Source: Aureispira sp. CCB-QB1 (GTDB lineage Bacteria > Bacteroidota > Bacteroidia > Chitinophagales > Saprospiraceae). Taken from it: 62,120 nucleotides of DNA. Of this stretch, positions 55,907 to 62,120 are shown in pieces. The translations under genes were made by a program, and so were the position numbers. The notes under the pieces were generated by a model. It saw only the letters and a list, made by a program, of their open reading frames with translations. It was not told where the DNA came from and made no database searches. The stretch's first letter is position 1; the number at the start of each line of letters is the position of its first letter. The DNA lies in assembly GCF_000724545.1 (NCBI RefSeq), contig NZ_JHBV01000036.1, positions 1 through 62,120 on the forward strand, in the 5' to 3' direction.

Positions 55907-56665
55907 ATGGAAGCATATGAATTGATTACACTAAATGAAAGGAATCTAGATACGGAGCACATTTGTTGTGCATTTACCAATAAGAATTGTGCAGAAGGCT
56001 ATCAAGCCAAAAAAAATTGGTTAAAAGGACAGTTTAAAGATGGTTATACGTTCAAGAAGTTTAATATTAGGGGCAAGGTATTTATAGAGTATGTTCCTGC
56101 TGAAAAAGGATGGGTGCCCATTGATGCCCCCAATTATATGTTAATCAATTGTTTTTGGGTTTCTGGGAAATACAAAGGGCAAGGATTGGGAACACGACTT
56201 TATGAAGCTTGTCTAGAAGATGCTAGGGATAAAGATGGGCTTGTAGTTGTAACCGCAAAAAAGAAACAGCCTTTTATGTCTGAAAAGAAATTTTTTAATA
56301 AAAAAGGTTTTCAGCTGTGCGATACGGCCTTGCCGTACTTCGAATTATGGTACTATCCATTTCATGCAGATGCTGTTGTCCCAACGTTCAAAACAATCGC
56401 CAAACAAGGGATTTGCGATGTTCCGCAAGGTTTGAGTGTTTATTATACGAATGCTTGTCCATTTACAGAGTATTATGCCAATATAGAACTAGTAGAAGCT
56501 GCCAAAAAGCGAGGTATTCCTATTCAAATTCATAGATTGGCAACCAAAGAACAAGCCCAAAATCACTTTGTTCCTCATACTATTTACAGTGTTTTTTATA
56601 ACGGTCAATTTGTAACGCAACAAATGTTAACCGAAAAATCTATTGACAAGTATATTACCAAATAA
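55907..56665 (+). CDS. GNAT acetyltransferase with YoaP-like domain
   Basis: A 252-residue protein. The N-terminal half (about 1-150) is a GNAT fold with the acetyl-CoA loop in WVSGKYKGQGLGTRLYEA. The C-terminal half (about 155-252) is YoaP-like, with YYTNACPFTEYYANIELVEA, a thioredoxin-like arrangement with a CPF motif, and FVPHTIYSVFYNGQFVTQQ. Such proteins are annotated as GNAT/YoaP; the substrate is unknown. It has no export signal. It is divergent from murF-alr by about 250 bp and convergent with the chitinase gene, with a hairpin between that ends the latter. Confidence 0.88.
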   Translation: MEAYELITLNERNLDTEHICCAFTNKNCAEGYQAKKNWLKGQFKDGYTFKKFNIRGKVFIEYVPAEKGWVPIDAPNYMLINCFWVSGKYKGQGLGTRLYEACLEDARDKDGLVVVTAKKKQPFMSEKKFFNKKGFQLCDTALPYFELWYYPFHADAVVPTFKTIAKQGICDVPQGLSVYYTNACPFTEYYANIELVEAAKKRGIPIQIHRLATKEQAQNHFVPHTIYSVFYNGQFVTQQMLTEKSIDKYITK

Positions 56666-56671
56666 AAAAGA

Positions 56672-56717
56672 CCCCAATAACCACTAGGGAATAAATTCCT
56701 TATTGTGATTATTGGGG
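56672..56717 (-). terminator. Intrinsic terminator of the chitinase gene
   Basis: CCCCAATAACCAC (56672-56684) pairs with GTGATTATTGGGG (56705-56717) with one mismatch. Read on the minus strand it is followed by TCTTTTTTATTTGG, so it ends the chitinase transcript about 50 bp after the stop. It may also be a weak stop for the gene at 55907. Confidence 0.75.
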
Positions 56718-56768
56718 AAGAAACTAAATAGAATTGTAACAAATTTAAAATTTAATCATTATTTATAC

Positions 56769-58616
56769 TTAGTTGATTTTTAGTAAAGTATTGATGGTTC
56801 TGTTTCCTTGTGTATCAATTGCTGAAATCCAGTAAGTTCCAACTGCTAATCTACTCAAATCAATTGTAATATCAGAAGAAGTAGTAGTGGTGTAATGGAC
56901 TTGTCCCAACGCATCAAAAACATAGATGGTTTGCTTTTCAGAAACGTTTCGGATGCTTAGCACTTGGTTAGCAATAGACCATTGTGGCGCTGATAGGCGT
57001 GCAGATGTACAATTTGGACCATTATTACAAGTACTCACTTCTACCCAAACAGGATTTGATCCAGGCATCTCATTAGGGTTGGCATACCATTGGTTCTTCC
57101 AAATTTTACATTGGTAATAAACATTCGTGTTAGGTGTAGGATACGCAATACTATTGTCATAGGCATTGTAACCACAATAAGCACCACCATTGCCATTGCC
57201 ACCCCCGTTACCATTTCCGCCACCGTTACCACCGCCGCCATTGCCAATACAGCTGCTATCTTCTGTGCAAGGGCTAATTTCTACCCAAACAGGGTTTGAT
57301 CCAGGCACTTCGTTCGGATTGGCATACCATTGGTTGCTCCAAATTTTGCATTGGTAATAAACATTGGTATTAGGACTAGGGTAGCTATTGGCAGGATTAT
57401 AGGAAGCATGACCGCAGTAAATAGCGCCATTGCCACCACCGCCGCCACCATTACCAGCACCATTGCAGTCATCTGCACCACCACTATAAGGCTCCATGGC
57501 AAAATTATTAGCATCAGCAACGGCATTGGCAGGAGCAGTTCCATTTAAGACACTGCTTGCAACGTTTAGGTAGGAGTATGCAGAACTATTACTACCAGAC
57601 ATTAATAGTTGCCAAATCATAATACCATCTCCATCCCCTGCACGATTTGGATGATTTTCTATATGGTCTGATAAAGAAGCAACGTTGGCATGTGTATAAG
57701 TGTAATACGGCCCCCATGGTTCATTGGGATAATGGACACCGGCAGCAATTTTAAATCCATATTGTTCTGCATAGTGCGCGTAGGCATCGTACATGATAGA
57801 GCGATTGGTACTCCCTCCTGCATTGTAGCCTTGAAAAGCAATTAAATCAATTTCGTTACCAACAGCTTTCATAACAGGAATCATATGACCTGTTGCACTA
57901 AAACCAAATAAATTGATACCGTTAGTTTGGGCAGTACCTTGGTATAGTTGAGCATCGGTTTCTCCTGTTAGGGTATTGCGATTGGCAAAGGCAAAAGGAG
58001 AACTAGGATCATCATTTAGCTGACCGCCCAAAGCACCAACACCACTAGGAGCGCAAGCCATAATGTATCCCTGAGAACGAGGCATGATAGCTCTAGAGTT
58101 GGTGAAGAAATCAATAAAATGCTGTACGTTTGTAGCACTTCCGATATTGGCAAAAGAACCGTTGGGCTCAAAATCCCAGTCGATGCCTGCAAATCCCATG
58201 TCGTCTACCAAATCTTTGATTTGCTGATAATTAATGTCGTTATAAATGGTGTTACTGGTCCAATATGTTTCTCCTCCAATGGACAGAATCACTTTCGTTC
58301 CCTTGTTGTTGAGTGCCCCAATACTCTCTTTTAGTGTACAACCATCATAAGGAACTTGAATGCCTGTTTGACTAATGTCATAAGATCCCTTAGTATATCG
58401 CAAATCGGGTTTGGCAAAAGCAAGAAAAACGTGATTGACATAAGAAGGAATTTCCCTTAATTTTGAATTTTGATTGTTTGAAACCCAGTTCTCTGACCAA
58501 GATGGGAAATAACCTAAGACAACAGGTGCATTGTTGTTTGATTGCGCAAAACTAGGTACTTGAAACAGGGCAAATAATGCAATTAGCATTATATACAAAT
58601 TTGTTTTCATACTCAT
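56769..58616 (-). CDS. GH18 chitinase with two chitin-binding modules and T9SS tail
   Basis: A 615-residue secreted chitinase; signal peptide to about residue 24 (LFQVPSFAQ). The GH18 barrel (about 28-360) begins VVLGYFPSWSENWV; the catalytic motif reads GFAGIDWDFEP, with Asp146, Asp148 and the acid Glu150, but the first Asp of the DxxDxDxE motif is Ala143. Two carbohydrate-binding modules of about 52 residues (about 403-455 and 485-537; YYQCKIWxNQWYANPNE) resemble CBM5/12 and are separated by Gly/Asn linkers. The last 75 residues (LSIRNVSEKQTIYVFDALG to KIN) are a T9SS type A-like sorting tail. It hydrolyses chitin outside the cell. Single gene with its own terminator. Confidence 0.93.
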   Translation of the reverse strand: MSMKTNLYIMLIALFALFQVPSFAQSNNNAPVVLGYFPSWSENWVSNNQNSKLREIPSYVNHVFLAFAKPDLRYTKGSYDISQTGIQVPYDGCTLKESIGALNNKGTKVILSIGGETYWTSNTIYNDINYQQIKDLVDDMGFAGIDWDFEPNGSFANIGSATNVQHFIDFFTNSRAIMPRSQGYIMACAPSGVGALGGQLNDDPSSPFAFANRNTLTGETDAQLYQGTAQTNGINLFGFSATGHMIPVMKAVGNEIDLIAFQGYNAGGSTNRSIMYDAYAHYAEQYGFKIAAGVHYPNEPWGPYYTYTHANVASLSDHIENHPNRAGDGDGIMIWQLLMSGSNSSAYSYLNVASSVLNGTAPANAVADANNFAMEPYSGGADDCNGAGNGGGGGGNGAIYCGHASYNPANSYPSPNTNVYYQCKIWSNQWYANPNEVPGSNPVWVEISPCTEDSSCIGNGGGGNGGGNGNGGGNGNGGAYCGYNAYDNSIAYPTPNTNVYYQCKIWKNQWYANPNEMPGSNPVWVEVSTCNNGPNCTSARLSAPQWSIANQVLSIRNVSEKQTIYVFDALGQVHYTTTTSSDITIDLSRLAVGTYWISAIDTQGNRTINTLLKIN

Positions 58617-59087
58617 ATTATAAAATTAGATAGTGAAAAAATATAGTTATAATGTGTGTATAGTAGAGTGTGTTCTACTAAATAATATAGAATGAAAATC
58701 AAAGGCTAAATACATATTTAGCGATCATAAATTAATCCAATATGTTGTCGGGGGAGTATGACGATTTTTAGGAGTGGGGTTTCCTAAATGAAGTAGGTTT
58801 AGCACACAAAGTTGATGTACTGCACTCAATGTATTTTTATTAAAATTATAATATTCATTGAGTTTATGTTTGTGAAACTACAATAATTTATATCCTAATA
58901 TTTTTTAATTGTTCGTTTCAAGGAGAGATTTCGAGTAGGTGCTAGGTTTAGTAATGGCTTGTTTAATAGAAAATAATAATAGTAGGCTTGGATTATCTTT
59001 TAAAGCTTTTTAGACAAGAAAAAAAATAGGAATAGAGTTTTCCCTATTCCTATCTATATAAAAAAATAATAAATTGATAATGATTGT
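58617..59087. other. 471-bp intergenic region
   Basis: This lies between the chitinase start and the MoxR-type gene stop, both on the minus strand. Apart from the terminator at 59019-59053, I see only A/T-rich DNA, which presumably carries the chitinase promoter; no exact TAnnTTTG box was found near the start. There is no gene or RNA of recognisable type. Confidence 0.6.
59019..59053 (-). terminator. Intrinsic terminator of the MoxR/VWA operon
   Basis: ATAGGAATAG (59026-59035) pairs perfectly with CTATTCCTAT (59044-59053). Read on the minus strand it is followed by TTTTTTTTC. It lies 35 bp past the stop of the ATPase gene. Confidence 0.9.
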
Positions 59088-60548
59088 TTATTGCAGACCA
59101 CTTAAATAGGAACCTAACAAGTCTTTGAACTGATAGCCTTCGGTAAATCGATCTTTGCTTAATTTTTTATGTTCGACCAAGCCCCACAAAACAAACTCTT
59201 TTAAGAAATAGCTGTCTTCTTTTGAGATATTGGGTTGATATTTTTTAATTAGTTCAGTTAAAGGTGTAATCTTATCTAGTTGAGCATGGTATTCTTTTTC
59301 TGGCAACTCATCTAACAACTCAAAACCACTTTCTTCAAAGAAAAATTCTAAAACATCATGATAAGGGCTTACTGTATCTGGACGCTCTAGTTTTGATATT
59401 TTAGGAAATAATGTGCTAAACAAGGTTACGATAGCCTCGCCAATTAGAGTTTCGGCAACAAAAGCAGCTCCTTCTTGCTCTCCTTCATAAACCAACTCCA
59501 CTTTTCCTGTGATAGAGGGAATGACTCCCATAAAGTCGCTTAGGCGAATGGACGTTTTTTCATCTCCATTTTTTAATGCACGGCGTTCGGCTGTACTCAA
59601 TAAATTTTCAAACGCTGTAATACTCATTCTAGCACTAATTCCACTTTTTACATCAATGTAGTCACTTACTCTAGCTTGAAAACTGATTTGTTCAAGTAAA
59701 TCCTTGGCTAAAGAAGGAACATGGATTGTTTCAGATTGACGATCATCTAATTGAGCCTCTTGTTCAGTGATGGTTCTAGCTACAGCAATATTTTCTGGAT
59801 AGTGCGTTAGGATTTGAGAACCTATTCTATCTTTGAGTGGTGTTACAATGCTACCTCTATTAGTATAATCTTCAGGATTAGCTGTAAATATAAATTGAAC
59901 GTCCAAAGGCATTCTTAATTTAAACCCTCGAATTTGAATGTCTCCTTCTTGTAAAATATTGAACAGTGCCACTTGAATCCGAGCTTGTAGATCTGGTAGT
60001 TCGTTAATAACAAAAATACAACGATTCGCACGAGGAATCATACCAAAATGAATCACTCTATCGTCAGCATACGTTAGTTTCATGGTAGCAGCTTTGATGG
60101 GATCAACATCGCCAATCAAATCGGCAACTGTTACATCGGGAGTAGCTAGCTTTTCAGCAAAGCGTTCTGCTCGGTGTACCCATGCAATCGGAGTATCGTC
60201 TCCCTTTTCTTCCAACAAATCAATGGCAAATCTAGAAATAGGATAGAAGGGGTCATCATTAATTTCAGAACCTGCAACAATTGGCATCCATTCATCTAAA
60301 AGTTGCACCATCAAACGAGCCAAACGAGTTTTGGCTTGACCACGCAAACCTAGCAAATTAATATTATGACGAGATAAAATAGCTCGCTCTAGTTCTGGAA
60401 TTACCGTATTTTTGTATCCCCAGACTCCTTTAAAAATGGTTTCTTTATTTTTAATTTTTGCAATCAAGTTATCTCTAAGCTCATCTTTGATAGATTTACT
60501 CTGATAGCCTGATTTTTTTAATTCACCGAATGTTTGAATTGATTTCAT
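59088..60548 (-). CDS. MoxR/magnesium-chelatase-type AAA+ ATPase
   Basis: A 486-residue AAA+ protein of the MoxR/ChlI kind. The Walker A motif is GLRGQAKT (residues 67-74), where the usual Gly before Lys is Ala; the Walker B is CIFVINELPDL (near residue 180), with Asn in place of Asp. The sensor region LPDLQARIQVALFNILQEGD and FIFTANPEDYTNRG follows, and GSIVTPLKDRIGSQI is like the arginine-finger segment. The C-terminal 200 residues are helical. These ATPases work with VWA proteins as chaperones that insert metal or remodel complexes; the VWA gene is 98 bp upstream in the same direction, so they form one operon. Confidence 0.88.
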   Translation of the reverse strand: MKSIQTFGELKKSGYQSKSIKDELRDNLIAKIKNKETIFKGVWGYKNTVIPELERAILSRHNINLLGLRGQAKTRLARLMVQLLDEWMPIVAGSEINDDPFYPISRFAIDLLEEKGDDTPIAWVHRAERFAEKLATPDVTVADLIGDVDPIKAATMKLTYADDRVIHFGMIPRANRCIFVINELPDLQARIQVALFNILQEGDIQIRGFKLRMPLDVQFIFTANPEDYTNRGSIVTPLKDRIGSQILTHYPENIAVARTITEQEAQLDDRQSETIHVPSLAKDLLEQISFQARVSDYIDVKSGISARMSITAFENLLSTAERRALKNGDEKTSIRLSDFMGVIPSITGKVELVYEGEQEGAAFVAETLIGEAIVTLFSTLFPKISKLERPDTVSPYHDVLEFFFEESGFELLDELPEKEYHAQLDKITPLTELIKKYQPNISKEDSYFLKEFVLWGLVEHKKLSKDRFTEGYQFKDLLGSYLSGLQ

Positions 60549-60646
60549 TTTGTATAGTTATTAGATTTCAATAGCATTAAAAAAATTAGTACGCTATTAA
60601 GTTTTATGTCTAGTGATTAATTGCCCATTAGGGGGGAAATGCGCTT

Positions 60647-61762
60647 TTATCGAATTCTTTTTTTTCTATTTTGCTCATAATCTGTAAAAATCATTTCACC
60701 CAAACCTTTAAGACCTGTATAAAATGCTTTTCCTTGATTTGATTTGGTAAATTGCTCTACAAAATTCATTAAGTGCGGATCTTGCGCAATCATAAATGTT
60801 GTAATTGGAATGTGCAGTTTTCGAGCTTGAGCAGCCATATTGTAACATTTGTTGACAATGTATTTGTCTAAACCAAAGCTATTTTTATAATAAGAGCCAT
60901 CTTTTTCTCGAATACAACTTGGCTTTCCATCGGTTATCATGAAAATTTGTTTATTGGTATTGCGTTTTCTACGCAGCATATCCATTGCTAGTTGTAAGCC
61001 TGCCACTGTATTGGTGTGGTAAGGACCAACTTTTAGGTAAGGCAAGTCCTTGATACTAATCGACCAAGCATCATTGCCAAAAACCAATATATCCAATGTA
61101 TCTTTGGGATAGCGCGTCGTAATTAATTCAGCTAATGCCATTGCTACTTTTTTGGCAGGAGTAATTCGATCCTCTCCGTACAAAATCATACTATGGCTGA
61201 TGTCAATCATCAAAACAGTGCTCATTTGAGCTTTGAAACTTGTCTCTTCAACAACCAAGTCATCTTCTGTAAGCTTAAAGTCTCCTATACCATTGTTGAT
61301 TTGAGCATTACGCAAGCTTTCCGTCATAGAGATACGCTCCAAAGAATCCCCATAGTTATAGTTTCTAAATTCACCATTGTGTTCATCACCTTGCCCTGTG
61401 TGTTTGGTCTTATGATTACCCGAGCCACTGCGTTTGAGTTTTCCAAAAATTTGATTTAATGCTTGCTGTCGGATTGCTCGTTCGGTTTTTGCTGTAATGG
61501 ACAATTGACCACGACCATCTTTGGGATTGTTCTCTTCTTTGATATAACCTTTCTTTTTTAAGTCTTCTTCAAAGTCTTCTAAGGTATATTCAGGAGTGGT
61601 TAGTTGGTATTCTTTGTCCAGTTGCCGCATCCAGTCTAGTGTTTCTTCCACATCTCCAGAAGTATATGTAATCAACTCTTTGAAAATTTCTAATAATCTA
61701 TCAAAAGGTTCCTGATGAGGAGCTTCGTATTCTTTGAAAATAAATCCCTTTCTATTGGCCAT
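60647..61762 (-). CDS. VWA-domain partner of the MoxR-type ATPase
   Basis: A 371-residue cytoplasmic protein without signal peptide. The N-terminal 175 residues are charged and helical, with a Gly/Lys/His-rich segment (KRSGSGNHKTKHTGQG). The von Willebrand A domain spans about 180-365: MIDAS VLMIDISHSMILYG (Asp near 187), the Thr/Asp strand FMITDGKPS, and the order of strands LDILVFGNDAWS and ITTFMIAQD. It is followed downstream by the MoxR-type ATPase. Such pairs resemble BchI/BchD or RavA/ViaA systems, in which the VWA protein bridges ATPase and target. The target is not evident here. Confidence 0.9.
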   Translation of the reverse strand: MANRKGFIFKEYEAPHQEPFDRLLEIFKELITYTSGDVEETLDWMRQLDKEYQLTTPEYTLEDFEEDLKKKGYIKEENNPKDGRGQLSITAKTERAIRQQALNQIFGKLKRSGSGNHKTKHTGQGDEHNGEFRNYNYGDSLERISMTESLRNAQINNGIGDFKLTEDDLVVEETSFKAQMSTVLMIDISHSMILYGEDRITPAKKVAMALAELITTRYPKDTLDILVFGNDAWSISIKDLPYLKVGPYHTNTVAGLQLAMDMLRRKRNTNKQIFMITDGKPSCIREKDGSYYKNSFGLDKYIVNKCYNMAAQARKLHIPITTFMIAQDPHLMNFVEQFTKSNQGKAFYTGLKGLGEMIFTDYEQNRKKRIR

Positions 61763-62120
61763 GTTTTAATATTATTTCTTGGAATTAATTTGCAAATCTG
61801 TAACAATTAAAAACGCAAATGGTTATAGAATTCACACGTAAATTGAAAATTTACTTCTATTTTATTGGATAAACACCACTGTAAACGACTGTTTGGCTTG
61901 TGAGAGCATAAACTAGCTACTTTATTGGGGAATATGATTGAAGGGCATCTAAGATAAATAATCCCTACCTAGTAAAAACATATGCTGAAGTAAATATCTA
62001 ATTTTTAATCTTTTATTAACAAGTTAGTAGCTAAAACAAAAAACATGAGTCATCCCGAATTTTCTAAAGCACATTGACAAAATAAAAATGTTAAGATAAA
62101 ATGGATGGCTTTTCTAAGTC
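61763..62120. other. 358-bp flank upstream of the VWA gene
   Basis: A/T-rich DNA before the VWA/MoxR operon and up to the window edge. I see no open frame of note, no repeat core and no strong hairpin. It probably includes the operon promoter, but no exact TAnnTTTG box was found. Confidence 0.5.

Noticed and set aside
57041-57548. Several open frames over the chitinase linkers on both strands
   Set aside because: They are by-products of the repetitive Gly/Asn codons and module duplication, not genes.

Overview
The window looks like a chromosomal segment of a free-living, probably marine or aquatic Bacteroidota, most likely a member of Saprospiria (Aureispira/Saprospira-like; inferred, not proven). 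The reasons are: low GC with A-rich intergenic DNA; starts without obvious Shine-Dalgarno sequences; a few promoters that fit the Bacteroidota TTTG / TAnnTTTG pattern; large PKD-repeat surface proteins ending in the type B sorting domain of the type IX secretion system (T9SS); a chitinase with a T9SS type A-like tail; the MurF-alanine racemase fusion typical of the phylum; a BshC bacillithiol enzyme; and a futalosine-pathway (MqnB) menaquinone gene. I see no rRNA, tRNA, insertion sequence, phage or CRISPR array.

Layout, left to right. 0.2-2.8 kb: two minus-strand leucine-rich-repeat (LRR) genes that overlap by 8 bp. 3.0-5.7 kb: an ECF sigma factor, a putative membrane anti-sigma factor and three tandem exported DUF4252 proteins, closed by a terminator. 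5.9-9.4 kb: Lon protease and the radical-SAM enzyme QueE with an unusual cysteine spacing. 10.0-15.7 kb: three paralogous secreted proteins sharing an approximately 120-residue domain I cannot assign to a known family (5 copies in all), with a polytopic membrane protein inserted between the second and third. 15.9-17.2 kb: two small c-type cytochromes and a single-domain response regulator. 17.5-22.8 kb: PaaY-like hexapeptide protein, a lipoprotein, the RseP site-2 protease, a carboxypeptidase-regulatory-like protein and MqnB. 23.3-25.9 kb: a TPR-AAA+ ATPase coupled to a TPR-membrane protein. 26.1-32.1 kb: Ndk, then a four-gene operon (FG-GAP/ASPIC lipoprotein, alpha/beta hydrolase, small membrane protein, DUF1415). 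32.3-40.0 kb: BshC, an exported protein, an alpha/beta hydrolase broken by one in-frame stop, a VWA-like exported protein, MnmA and a DUF2804 protein. 40.4-49.5 kb: three paralogous T9SS type B surface proteins whose lengths are explained by 3, 4 and 2 copies of one approximately 165-residue unit. 49.7-53.2 kb: a cysteine-less redoxin-fold protein, a membrane protein and a coiled-coil exported protein. 53.2-61.8 kb: MurF-Alr, a GNAT/YoaP protein, a GH18 chitinase, and a MoxR-type ATPase with its VWA partner.

How it works together: much of the window concerns the cell envelope. Proteins reach the surface or periplasm by signal peptides, lipoboxes and T9SS tails; the sigma/anti-sigma pair and RseP suggest envelope signalling; MurF-Alr builds peptidoglycan. 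Housekeeping genes (lon, ndk, mnmA, queE, mqnB, bshC) are scattered singly between these.

The points most worth a second look are the five-copy unknown domain with cysteines that are gained and lost together (10.0-15.7 kb), the dispersed intergenic repeats with a 30-bp core (23.0, 35.0 and 40.0 kb) and a long palindrome beside one of them, the 3-4-2 surface-protein family, and the single-stop alpha/beta hydrolase. All functional statements rest on motif reading by eye; no database search was run.
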